Made by a program: the position numbers and the translations under genes | Part shown: positions 45,632 through 54,038 of the stretch, piece after piece | Layout: every line of letters begins with the position of its first letter | Position numbering within the stretch: the stretch's first letter is position 1 | Origin: Chitinophaga sp. MM2321 | Lineage (GTDB): Bacteria; Bacteroidota; Bacteroidia; Chitinophagales; Chitinophagaceae | NCBI RefSeq assembly: GCF_964033635.1 | Contig: NZ_OZ035533.1 | Location: 3,844,001 to 3,908,000, forward strand | Direction: 5' to 3' | Length of the DNA stretch: 64,000 bases | The notes under the pieces: generated by a model | What the model saw: the letters and a program-made list of their open reading frames with translations, nothing else | Told to the model about the DNA's origin: nothing | Database searches by the model: none

Positions 45632-45834
45632 TTTTGACCATTTAACTCCGAATTTTGAGTGCTGAACTCAAAACCTGGAGTTCCAAACATCCAGCGTTGA
45701 CATCTGAACGCAAAGTTTGGACTACGGAACATCCAGCATCGACTTCAGCACTGAAAGTTTTGACCTAAGTATATCAACCGTTGGTCTCTGAACACAACAT
45801 TTGAACGTCAGAGGTACAGACTTTGCGTTCGAAG
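45625..45834. repeat. Degenerate 21-bp tandem repeat, ten units
   Basis: Ten consecutive 21-bp units keep exact period while the bases vary; approximate consensus CTCxAAxxTTTGACxTCTGAA. Examples: CTCCGAATTTTGAGTGCTGA(A) at 45646 and CTGAAAGTTTTGACCTAAGT(A) at 45751. Units tend to end GAA and to have TTTGA in the middle. No unbroken frame crosses it on either strand. On the minus strand most units would encode a heptad starting with Phe, with stops in at least two units. It fills the gap between the 108-aa gene and the terminator at 45859. Confidence 0.65.
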
Positions 45835-45858
45835 GCCAACATCCCCCTAATAAAGAAA

Positions 45859-45883
45859 GCTCCGGGAGAAAATCTCCTGGAGC
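45859..45883. terminator. Bidirectional terminator between convergent genes
   Basis: An 11-bp stem GCTCCGGGAGA/TCTCCTGGAGC (one G-U pair) with a 3-nt loop. T-rich tracts lie on both sides (CTTTCATTT on plus, TTTCTTTATT on minus). It separates the 108-aa gene and the 161-aa gene. Confidence 0.75.
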
Positions 45884-45912
45884 CTTTCATTTGACGGCGC
45901 AACTACGCACCG

Positions 45913-46398
45913 TTAGCCCGCGGATTCACTGGTGGCCTTTGCCCGCAGCGTTCGCGGAAAACGCTGCTGTAAATCTTCGAAAATGGCCTTTGCATCCGGT
46001 ACGCTCATCCTGGCGGCTTGCTTCACGGTGTTGTAGTAAGCCAGTGCCATCACATAGGCTTCGCTGCCGCTGAGCATAATGGTGTCGTCCAGGTTGCTGG
46101 TGAGCTGTTCGCAAATACGCAATAGCGGGGTAAGGGCCGTCACTACGTTCAGGTCCTTTTCCAGTTCTGCTACATCCATGTAAGCAGGGGTAAACTGCGG
46201 GTTGCTTTTGCTGTAGCCCAGGTTTTTGGCTACAAAGGAGATGGTTTTGTCGCCCATTTTAGCCAGCCCCTGGCGGTCGGCAGGGGTGAGTGCATGCACG
46301 TACGGTTGCAGTAATTTGCCGGCAGCCTGTAAGTGGTCAATGGATTGCTGCAGTACATCCGCCGGGATGACAATGGAAATCTGATTCTGGTTGCCCAT
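45913..46398 (-). CDS. Conserved hypothetical protein (161 aa)
   Basis: The likely start is the ATG at 46398, giving MGNQNQISIVIPADVLQQSI; the frame stays open upstream, but that extension reads as unstructured K/F-rich sequence. The protein is mostly helical, with PYVHALTPADRQGLAKMGDKT and ELEKDLNVVTALTPLL as landmarks, and has no signal. Similar proteins are, as I remember, common in Bacteroidota as conserved hypotheticals. It stands alone between two terminators. The region 46399-46585 upstream holds only its promoter. Confidence 0.75.
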   Translation of the reverse strand: MGNQNQISIVIPADVLQQSIDHLQAAGKLLQPYVHALTPADRQGLAKMGDKTISFVAKNLGYSKSNPQFTPAYMDVAELEKDLNVVTALTPLLRICEQLTSNLDDTIMLSGSEAYVMALAYYNTVKQAARMSVPDAKAIFEDLQQRFPRTLRAKATSESAG

Positions 46399-46585
46399 AA
46401 TAGATTGTTTTGGAGGTGAAAAATAGAAATGAATATATAAGAAAGACATGGAGAACTTTCTGACCTTTTTGTTCATTTTGATAATTCCCGAATCTTTTTC
46501 GTTCATTTTGAAAAACCGGGAAAATGGTGTTCATCTTTCCCAAAAAAACTGCATAGCGACAAATTTTCAGTACTTCCCCACAAAA

Positions 46586-46621
46586 AAGCCTTCAGATCAT
46601 ACGACCTGAAGGCTTCTTTAC
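46586..46621 (-). terminator. Terminator after the double esterase gene
   Basis: A 10-bp perfect stem AAGCCTTCAG/CTGAAGGCTT with a 10-nt loop. Read on the minus strand it is followed by six T. It lies just beyond the stop of the esterase gene at 46643, so it ends the third SusCD operon. Confidence 0.8.
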
Positions 46622-46642
46622 AACTCACCAACAATCCCTTTA

Positions 46643-48865
46643 TCAGGGCTGCTGATGCGATCTTTCCTGCAACAGCCAGGCAGCAACTTCCTGCTTTAGA
46701 CTGTCAGGGAAATGATTATAGGTATCCGGATGCCGGAAAGTGAGCTTGTCTGCCGCTTTCATCCCCTTATATATCACCGAAACAGCAGCTACGGTTTTCT
46801 CCACGCTCGCCTTCGTATGATGCCGGTCCTTTTCAGGCGCAATGATTAATAACGGCCGCGGAGCTACGCAGCCCAATATATCTTCAAAATCTACCGGTAT
46901 ATTATTCTCATGGCCCACAAAAAAACCAAGACGCGGGATCAATCCATGCAGGTGGGAGAAATGCCTGATGCCTTCCGTGCCAATATTATCATGCCGCAAA
47001 GAACTGAATGCAGCCACCACTGCTACTCCTTTTACACGTTCATCCAGCGCCGCTGTAAGCAATGCTACCGTACCGCCCAATGAATACCCCGCGAGGTAGA
47101 TATTGCTGGCATCAATGAATGGCATCCTTACACTGGCATCGTTGATAATACCCCGCGTGTCTGCCACCATTTTGCCCATAACAGACCAATCCGGATAACG
47201 CTGATAAAAGTTGGCCGCTTCCTCCACACGGGTGCCAAATCCGGGCATATCAAAAGACAACACCGCATATCCCTGCGCGGTAAACTGCCGGATCACCGCT
47301 TCACTTCTCCTATGCGCACCGGTAGCATAAGCATACTCATGTAAAAAGATAACTAATGGTAACTTCCCTAACACCGAATCATGCGTAACAGCACTGGCGG
47401 GGAAATAAATAGTTCCCCATAAATCCTCTCCCAAGGCGCTATAGGGGCCTATTTCCATTTTCCGTACTCCACTGGCAAAAGAAGGCTCCCCAATCACCTC
47501 TGCGAGGTAATCATCCGGGTATACCGCATTCTTAAAAAGAGAACGTGACAATGGGTTATCCGTCAACACACCGGGAGGTTCGTTGCCCAGCAGCCACCGG
47601 AGCCGCTTCCTGATAGTATCCTGTTGTGCAGGAAAAGATTTGGCAGAAAACGGTACGGCTGATTTACTACCTGCTACCGGAAATTTCAATGGGTCAATCT
47701 GCTCTTTACTCCGTTGTTTCCATTGTTCAAAAGAATAGTTGTTATACAATTTATTCTCCGGCGGTGTTGCTCCACGATGAAAAATGTAATCGAAAAAATC
47801 AATAAAATTCTCCACATCCCTGGCGGAATGCTGGTGCCGCCCCTGCCGGAAATGAACGGCGATATTATTTTCTGCATGCAGGAACTGGTATGCCTTTCCA
47901 ACTGATTTATAAGATTGCTCAATACCCCAGGGATTGCCCTGCCCTTCTGTGATGGCAGATACGATCATCAATCCCCTGGGCGCTATCAATGACATCAACC
48001 CATTCTGATCCACCGGTAATTTTTGTTCCCTGCCACTGAATAAACGCAGACGGGGAGAAAACCAATAGGGAAAATTACGGGTGATCTCTTCCACTGATTC
48101 AGAATCGAAACGCTCATCCGAAAACCGGAAAGTACATTCCCCGCCTGTTCCCCCGCTGCTACTCACCACCGCTTTTATACGTTCGTCAAATGCCGCCGCC
48201 ATAAGCGATTGCTTTCCATTACGCGAATGGCCGGTCAGTGCAATACGGGCTGTATCCACTTCCGGTAGCTTATACAGGTAGTCCACCACACGCGACGCGC
48301 CCCATGCACGTTTCATGAGCGTTGCAAAATCATAACCGGGATAAACCTCGGCATAATTCTTTGTGTCATCCTTCACATCTCCACCTGCGTAGATACATCC
48401 GATATATCCGCGGCGTACGGCAATCTGCGCCCATCCCCGATGATTCCATTGGGTCATAAAAACCGGCAGCGGTTTATTCGAAACCGGTATCATCAACTCC
48501 ACCGTCATTTTGGCTTTGTTACCCGGACCGAAATACAATTCCACCGTACGGATCTTTACCTGGTTTTCAGTTTTTTCTGACAACACTTTTACCTGTATGT
48601 TTTCCGGCGCCGGCGGAACCGTTCCCGATACCCACTGCTGGTATTGCTCCCTGATCTCCGCCCGTTTCTCCTGCCACTGGGCACTGGATTTCACAGGAAT
48701 GTTCTTACGTCCTTCATCCAGCACCAACGGGTCCGGTAGAAAAGGAATGGAAGGCAGCAAATCGATACCGGCCGAATCCATTTGCGGCGCCTGTGCCAAT
48801 ACAGCCGGGCAATATTTACTGAGATAAGCAACAGATAAAAGTAGTAACGCGATATACTTTTTCAT
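46643..48865 (-). CDS. Two-domain alpha/beta-hydrolase (CE15-like esterase fused to a second esterase)
   Basis: Exported protein of 740 aa (signal to about residue 25, PAVLAQA). Domain 1 (about 50-370) resembles carbohydrate esterase family 15 (glucuronoyl esterases): nucleophile Ser214 in TGHSRNGKQSL, where CE15 enzymes have GxSRxGK, and histidines in GRHQHS (344-346). Domain 2 (about 450-735) is a dienelactone-hydrolase/acetyl-esterase-like fold with Ser595 in GYSLGG, Asp680 in APEKD and His718 in YNHFPDS. Both triads seem complete, so two ester linkages may be cut by one chain. The gene follows susD of locus 3 by 63 bp. Uronate esters would fit the UxaA/lactonase genes to the right, but that link is inference. 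Confidence 0.8.
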   Translation of the reverse strand: MKKYIALLLLSVAYLSKYCPAVLAQAPQMDSAGIDLLPSIPFLPDPLVLDEGRKNIPVKSSAQWQEKRAEIREQYQQWVSGTVPPAPENIQVKVLSEKTENQVKIRTVELYFGPGNKAKMTVELMIPVSNKPLPVFMTQWNHRGWAQIAVRRGYIGCIYAGGDVKDDTKNYAEVYPGYDFATLMKRAWGASRVVDYLYKLPEVDTARIALTGHSRNGKQSLMAAAFDERIKAVVSSSGGTGGECTFRFSDERFDSESVEEITRNFPYWFSPRLRLFSGREQKLPVDQNGLMSLIAPRGLMIVSAITEGQGNPWGIEQSYKSVGKAYQFLHAENNIAVHFRQGRHQHSARDVENFIDFFDYIFHRGATPPENKLYNNYSFEQWKQRSKEQIDPLKFPVAGSKSAVPFSAKSFPAQQDTIRKRLRWLLGNEPPGVLTDNPLSRSLFKNAVYPDDYLAEVIGEPSFASGVRKMEIGPYSALGEDLWGTIYFPASAVTHDSVLGKLPLVIFLHEYAYATGAHRRSEAVIRQFTAQGYAVLSFDMPGFGTRVEEAANFYQRYPDWSVMGKMVADTRGIINDASVRMPFIDASNIYLAGYSLGGTVALLTAALDERVKGVAVVAAFSSLRHDNIGTEGIRHFSHLHGLIPRLGFFVGHENNIPVDFEDILGCVAPRPLLIIAPEKDRHHTKASVEKTVAAVSVIYKGMKAADKLTFRHPDTYNHFPDSLKQEVAAWLLQERSHQQP

Positions 48866-48928
48866 GAATGATATTTTGAGTATAAGTCTTTGTTTATGCT
48901 TAACAACAAGCCACCGGGTTCATACCTG

Positions 48929-50458
48929 CTAAAAAGCCGGATACCCCGGATTCTGCACCAACGACTTATTCACGTTCCATGCTGCCAGCGGAATAGGTAA
49001 TAAAATGGGTTTTACCGCCAGCCAGGGTTTACTATCCACATCAATCTTTGCAAAATCTGCGCGGTTCTTCCTGATAAAATCAATAAAACGATCCCTCCTG
49101 TTAAGATCAGAAAATGCACCGGATGGTTCCCACACAAATTCAAAACGTCTTTCATTAAAGATAGCATCCAGGGTTTTGTCTTTTGCAAGATTCAGTGGCT
49201 TATCGTCCAATCCTGCACGGTTCCTGACCTTGTTCACCAGCTTCATCGCATCTTCAGAACGGCTTTCTTCATTCAGTGCTTCCGCATAATTCAGCAACAC
49301 CTCGGAATAACGCAGTATCGGGGTATTAAGTCCTGAATTCACCACAGATGCCTTTTGCCAGTACTTTGTAACGATGTAGCCTGTTTTCGTATACCCATTC
49401 GGGAAAGCCAGCGGCATCACAAAATCCGTCATTTCCTGGTGATGTTCACCAGGGCCGATGATCACACCCCAATAACGCTGGTCTTTTATCTTCCCGGTCT
49501 GATCTCTCTCGAAATCATTGATCCATTTTGTTTGTGGAACAAAATTACTATTCGCCCCACGGCCAATAAATTCAGCCGATGCTCCCCTGGGAGCAGATCT
49601 CACATCCAATCCATTTCCTTCAATACCATTGTTCAGCGAACTGTATTGTGTTGAAAATAAAATCTCCTTATTATTTTCATTTGTTTCAAGAAATACACTT
49701 CTGAAATCAGGGAGTAAATCGTAGGCTTTGGAATTGATAACATCCTCGCTGGCTGTAATGGCATCACCCCATTTCTCCTGCCACAGATAAGCTTTCACCA
49801 GAAAACCAAGCGCCGCACCTTTTGTAGCCCTTCCCACATCATTACTATTGGCCCATACAATAGGCAAAACAGCCGCCGCATCTTTTAAATCAAGTTCTAT
49901 CTGTTTCCACACATCTGCTACGGGTGAACGGGGAATGTCCAGTTTAGAAGAAGCATTCAGCTCTGTAATCACCAATGGTACGCCACCAAAATAATTGACC
50001 AGCTTTAAATAAAAGATACCTCTTATAAATTTCGCCTGACCTATAATGCTTGCCTTTGCCCCGGCTTCGAGTTTATCCATTTGCTCCACTCTTCCGATCA
50101 CAAAATTGGCCCGGGCTATGCCCTGGTACAGGCCCGCATAGAGCTGACCGATATACAGGTTGTTTGCGGGCAAACTTAGCATTTCCAATTGCACGCGGGG
50201 CGTGTTCTGATCCTGTTCATACAGGTCGCCGCTCATGGTCCAGTCCAGGTTGGCGGCATCCACCACGTTTCCGAAAGTGGATTCATCCTGCAACTGGGCA
50301 TATACGCCGATCAAGGCAGACTGCGCATCCGATTCTGTTACAAAAAAGTTGGCATCTGTCAGCACATCGGTGGGTGTGAGGGTGAGAAAGTCTGCTGTAC
50401 AGGATGCCGTTGTCATGATCACCAGGAAAACGGCTATATTTTTAAATAATGAGTTCAT
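48929..50458 (-). CDS. SusD-family outer-membrane lipoprotein, locus 3
   Basis: Protein of 509 aa with lipobox MTTASC (lipidated Cys at 20). SusD features: GQAKFIRGIFYLKLVNYFGG, LGFLVKAYLWQEKWGDA, YSEVLLNYAEALNEESR, KVRNRAGL and ERRFEFVWEPSGAFSDLNRR near the C-terminus. It is encoded 22 bp after the SusC stop and forms the surface glycan-binding lid. Confidence 0.95.
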   Translation of the reverse strand: MNSLFKNIAVFLVIMTTASCTADFLTLTPTDVLTDANFFVTESDAQSALIGVYAQLQDESTFGNVVDAANLDWTMSGDLYEQDQNTPRVQLEMLSLPANNLYIGQLYAGLYQGIARANFVIGRVEQMDKLEAGAKASIIGQAKFIRGIFYLKLVNYFGGVPLVITELNASSKLDIPRSPVADVWKQIELDLKDAAAVLPIVWANSNDVGRATKGAALGFLVKAYLWQEKWGDAITASEDVINSKAYDLLPDFRSVFLETNENNKEILFSTQYSSLNNGIEGNGLDVRSAPRGASAEFIGRGANSNFVPQTKWINDFERDQTGKIKDQRYWGVIIGPGEHHQEMTDFVMPLAFPNGYTKTGYIVTKYWQKASVVNSGLNTPILRYSEVLLNYAEALNEESRSEDAMKLVNKVRNRAGLDDKPLNLAKDKTLDAIFNERRFEFVWEPSGAFSDLNRRDRFIDFIRKNRADFAKIDVDSKPWLAVKPILLPIPLAAWNVNKSLVQNPGYPAF

Positions 50459-50480
50459 GCTTTTTAGATTAATGGTTAAA

Positions 50481-53400
50481 CTAGAAACCTACATTTATAC
50501 CTGCCATAAAAGTTCTTGGCTGTGGGAAAACCCCTGTATCAATACCTGAATTCAAAGGATCTGTGCTACCCACTTCCGGGTCAAATCCTGAATAACGGGT
50601 AAAGGTGAACAGGTTCTGGGCGCTCACATACAAGCGTACACTTTTGAGTATGCTGGTAGATGTTTTATGGATTATCCCCGCAGGAAGATTATAGCCGAGT
50701 ACAAAGTTGCGCACCCTCATATAATTTCCGTCTTCCACAAAAAAGGAGGATGGGTTGGCATAATTTCCGTTGGCATCAATGTATTTTAATCCAGGCTGAT
50801 TGTTGATTCCACTACCCGGCGTCCAATGGTTTAAAACTTCTTTCACACCATTCACGATGCCATTTCCATTAAAATATTTCATCGGGAAGTTGGATACTTT
50901 ATTAGCGCGATAGATCTGATTTCCTGAAACGCCCTGCAACATGAGATTACAATCAAATCCTTTGTAGGAGAAATTAAGGTTTACACCGTAAGTAAAGTCA
51001 GGCCACGGTTTGCCGATGATTACTTTGTCTTCATCTGTCAGTACGTTATCTCCGTTTACATCCCTGTACCGGAAATCACCCGCAATAGCATTGGGTTGAA
51101 AAACCTTGTTTACATCTCCGTCTTCCTGGTAAACACCTTCCACAACATAACCACGGTAATACCCTATCGGCTGTCCGGCTTTTGTATAAGTCATATTCAT
51201 GCTGGTACCTGCCAGGGAAGGCCCTACAATCGGCTGGCCTACACCTAAGCTGGTTACTACATTTTTTAGTGTAGCCACATTGGCACTCACATCAAAATGA
51301 AAATCGCCTATATCATCCCGGTATCCCAGTAATAATTCCAATCCACTGTTCTTTACACTGCCGCCATTAACGGTTGGCGCATTCTGAAAACCTGCTTCAA
51401 TAGAAACGGGGAGGCTGATCAACATATCTTTGGTGTTCTTTATAAAGTAATCTGCTGTCAGGTAAAGCTTTTCATTAAAAAACGATGCATCAATACCGAT
51501 ATCTGTCTGTTCGGTTGTTTCCCATTTGAGATCGGGGTTTCCTGGTCTGATCATGGTGGAACCGATGATAATATTTTGTCCGCCTGTACCCAGTACATAG
51601 TTATCAGCATTGGCGCCGCTTCTGATCGTACTTAAATAACCAAAGGCAGGAATAGCGTCGTTGCCGAGCTGGCCCCAGCTACCGCGTACTTTCAGGTCGC
51701 TGATAATGTGGGAAAACGATTTCATGAATGATTCTTCCGACAACCGCCAGCCTGCCGATACAGCGGGGAAATTACCCCACTTGTTGTTGGGTCCGAAATT
51801 AGAAGAACCGTCGCGTCGAAGACTTGCAGAAACTAAATATTTCCCTTCAAAGGAATAATTGATTCTACCCAGGTAAGAAGCTAATGTAGAATAACTATCG
51901 GTACCATTAGCGGTACGCAGACTCACATCACTGCCACTGATCACTTTCAATGATTCATTCTGAAAACCATTGCCTCCGGCAGAAATCCAGCCGTTCTTGG
52001 TACTCTGGGCTGTTTGTCCGACTACTGCAGCGATGCTATGATGTCCGAATGTTTTTGAATAAGATAAAATATTTTCAATCAGCTGTGTTAACCCCTGATC
52101 ATATCTTTCAGAAAGCGTTGCCCGCGGATGAATATAGAATCCTCTTTCCGCTTTTCCTTCCCAGGAAGTAGTGCGGTTATTATTGGCATCAATGCCAATG
52201 CTGGTCCTGAATTTCAATCCTTTGATGATTTCATATTCACCGAATGCATTCCCATAGATCCTGAAATTTTTCAACTGGTTATCGATAGATGCAGCTTTTA
52301 ATATGGGATTATCCCCGTCTTTTGTATAGAAGCCTCCTGGTCCGAAGAAAGCAGAATCACGGTTTAATGTGGGGAAGAATTGTTGCGCGAGATTAAAGAT
52401 CCCCCCTTGCATCGCATCCGTATTCTGACCTTTGGATTGCGTAGCTGCAAAAGCGAGTGAACCTCCAAAAGTGAGTTTATTACTGGCTTTCAGGTCAACG
52501 GTAGCCCTTCCGGTATAACGTTTATAGGAAGTTTCGATCATCGTTCCATCCTGATCTGTGTAGCCGAGCGAAAGCCTGGCCTTTAACTTCTGTGTGCCGC
52601 CTGAAAAGCTCAGGTCATAGTTCTGTAAGGGTGCATTCCTGAAAATCTCGTCGATCATATCGGTACCTTTCCCAAAAGAAGCAGGATTGGCCCATTCCGG
52701 ATTTGGTGTCAGGCCGGAATTGGTGTACAGCTCATTTGCCATCGTGGCAAATTCCTGTGCATTCATAAATCCCGGTTTCCGCCACAATTGTGTGAAACCC
52801 GTGTAGGCATTAAAGTTAACATCTACCAGTCCATCTTTTCCCCTTTTGGTGGTAACGAGAATAACACCGTTGGCAGCGCGGGAACCATAAATAGCGGCAG
52901 CAGCGGCATCTTTTAATACTTCTACAGAGGCGATGTCATTTGGATTGATAATAGACATGCCGTCTACCTGGCTGGAACTGCCGGGAACAGACATACCGCC
53001 GCCATTGATAGGAAATCCGTCCACCACATACAAAGGCTGATTGCCGCCGGTGGTACCGATTCCCCGGATACGTACAGAGGAAGCAGCGCCGGGAGCGCCA
53101 CCCGTTTGCGTGATGAATACACCCGGAACTTTACCTGCCAGCGAAGCCGTAAAACTATTGGAAGCTGTTTTGGTAAGGTCTTCCGCTTTGATAGAGGCAA
53201 TGGCGCCCGTCAGATCTTTTTTCTTTTCCGTGCCGTATCCCACTACCACTACCTGGTTTAAGCCGGTGTTGGTAGCCTCCAGTCCGATGGTGAGGGCGGC
53301 GCCGTCATTTACGTTTATTTCTCTTTTACTATAGCCAAGACAGGAAACCACCAATACCGCTTTATCTGGTACAGACAAAGTGAACTTACCATCTACATCA

Positions 53401-53834
53401 GTGGTGGTACCGGCAGTACTTCCTTTTACCTGTACCGTTACACCTACCAGTGGTTTACCGGTGGCAGCGTCTACAACAACGCCCTGTACATTAATGGCCC
53501 GGTCCACCGCCGGAATAGCCGCCAGTGAAAGCCTGGACTTGTTACTCGCCCGGATAAAAATTGTTTTACCGAGAATAGTATATTCCAGTTGCTGATCCTT
53601 CAGGGTTTTGTCCAGGGCTTTTTCCAGGTCAACATCCTTCAGGGATACCGTGATAACAGGGGCTTTGCCGATATCTACATTATTGTAAAAAAATGCATAA
53701 CCCGTTTGCAGCTCAATGGCAGCAAAAACTTTTTCAAGTGGAATACTTTTACCATAAATGGTCACTTTCTGGGAGAAGCCCGTGGCGCTTGCTCCTAAAA
53801 AAGCGAGTAGGATAAAAACGACTGTTAGCTTCAT
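50481..53834 (-). CDS. SusC-family TonB-dependent transporter with STN domain, locus 3
   Basis: The likely start is MKLTVVFILLAFLGASATG (53834), giving 1117 aa; the frame is open to 53903 without signal features. Order: signal peptide, STN domain (LEKVFAAIELQTGYAFFYNN), carboxypeptidase-regulatory-like domain (VQGVVVDAATGKPLVGVTVQ), plug with VVVGYGTEKKKDLTGAI and the EVLKDAAAAAIYGSRA block, and a barrel ending GINVGF. The STN domain couples uptake to the adjacent FecR/ECF pair. A putative antisense RNA with the same layout as in locus 1 lies over its leader. Confidence 0.95.
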   Translation of the reverse strand: MKLTVVFILLAFLGASATGFSQKVTIYGKSIPLEKVFAAIELQTGYAFFYNNVDIGKAPVITVSLKDVDLEKALDKTLKDQQLEYTILGKTIFIRASNKSRLSLAAIPAVDRAINVQGVVVDAATGKPLVGVTVQVKGSTAGTTTDVDGKFTLSVPDKAVLVVSCLGYSKREINVNDGAALTIGLEATNTGLNQVVVVGYGTEKKKDLTGAIASIKAEDLTKTASNSFTASLAGKVPGVFITQTGGAPGAASSVRIRGIGTTGGNQPLYVVDGFPINGGGMSVPGSSSQVDGMSIINPNDIASVEVLKDAAAAAIYGSRAANGVILVTTKRGKDGLVDVNFNAYTGFTQLWRKPGFMNAQEFATMANELYTNSGLTPNPEWANPASFGKGTDMIDEIFRNAPLQNYDLSFSGGTQKLKARLSLGYTDQDGTMIETSYKRYTGRATVDLKASNKLTFGGSLAFAATQSKGQNTDAMQGGIFNLAQQFFPTLNRDSAFFGPGGFYTKDGDNPILKAASIDNQLKNFRIYGNAFGEYEIIKGLKFRTSIGIDANNNRTTSWEGKAERGFYIHPRATLSERYDQGLTQLIENILSYSKTFGHHSIAAVVGQTAQSTKNGWISAGGNGFQNESLKVISGSDVSLRTANGTDSYSTLASYLGRINYSFEGKYLVSASLRRDGSSNFGPNNKWGNFPAVSAGWRLSEESFMKSFSHIISDLKVRGSWGQLGNDAIPAFGYLSTIRSGANADNYVLGTGGQNIIIGSTMIRPGNPDLKWETTEQTDIGIDASFFNEKLYLTADYFIKNTKDMLISLPVSIEAGFQNAPTVNGGSVKNSGLELLLGYRDDIGDFHFDVSANVATLKNVVTSLGVGQPIVGPSLAGTSMNMTYTKAGQPIGYYRGYVVEGVYQEDGDVNKVFQPNAIAGDFRYRDVNGDNVLTDEDKVIIGKPWPDFTYGVNLNFSYKGFDCNLMLQGVSGNQIYRANKVSNFPMKYFNGNGIVNGVKEVLNHWTPGSGINNQPGLKYIDANGNYANPSSFFVEDGNYMRVRNFVLGYNLPAGIIHKTSTSILKSVRLYVSAQNLFTFTRYSGFDPEVGSTDPLNSGIDTGVFPQPRTFMAGINVGF

Positions 53835-53898
53835 AGTGAGCAGGAGTTGTCGTAGGGTGAAAGGCAGCAAAAATTGCCTCTTACAGCTGTAAAAAAAA

Positions 53899-53921
53899 TG
53901 CATACTTTTGTAGTGTTTTGG
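53899..53921 (+). promoter_or_regulatory. Plus-strand promoter-like block for putative antisense RNA, locus 3
   Basis: Contains an exact TAnnTTTG box (TACTTTTG, 53903-53910) inside a block that matches 28495-28517 at 19 of 23 bases, although both lie outside the likely coding sequences. The -33 position here (CTTA near 53880) is poor, weaker than in locus 1. Conservation between two separate loci is the main support. Confidence 0.45.
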
Positions 53922-54004
53922 TTAAACAATAATTGCCATTCCGGGCATTTTTATTAGCTTGACCCAAGCGCAACCAGGAATGTTCCCGCATTCCTGGTCT
54001 TTTT
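53916..54004 (+). ncRNA. Putative cis-antisense small RNA opposite the susC leader, locus 3
   Basis: Inferred transcript of about 90 nt from the promoter-like block at 53899-53921 to the terminator at 53973-54004. There is no plus-strand ORF of note. It has the same position relative to susC and fecR as the candidate at 28511-28614, with a different hairpin sequence. Expression is unproven. Confidence 0.45.
53973..54004 (+). terminator. Rho-independent terminator on the plus strand, locus 3
   Basis: A 10-bp perfect stem ACCAGGAATG/CATTCCTGGT with a 6-nt loop, then C and five T on the plus strand. All nearby genes are on the minus strand, where no T-tract follows the hairpin. Confidence 0.65.
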
Positions 54005-54038
54005 GAGCCAGCCTTTATGTTGCTATCGAAAATGCTGA

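Noticed and set aside
45625..45834. CRISPR-like array
   Set aside because: Units are contiguous with no spacers, only 21 bp and poorly conserved; no cas genes nearby.
46399..46506. Longer N-terminus of the 161-aa protein
   Set aside because: The added residues are K/F/Y-rich and do not resemble the globular part; ATG at 46398 is preferred.
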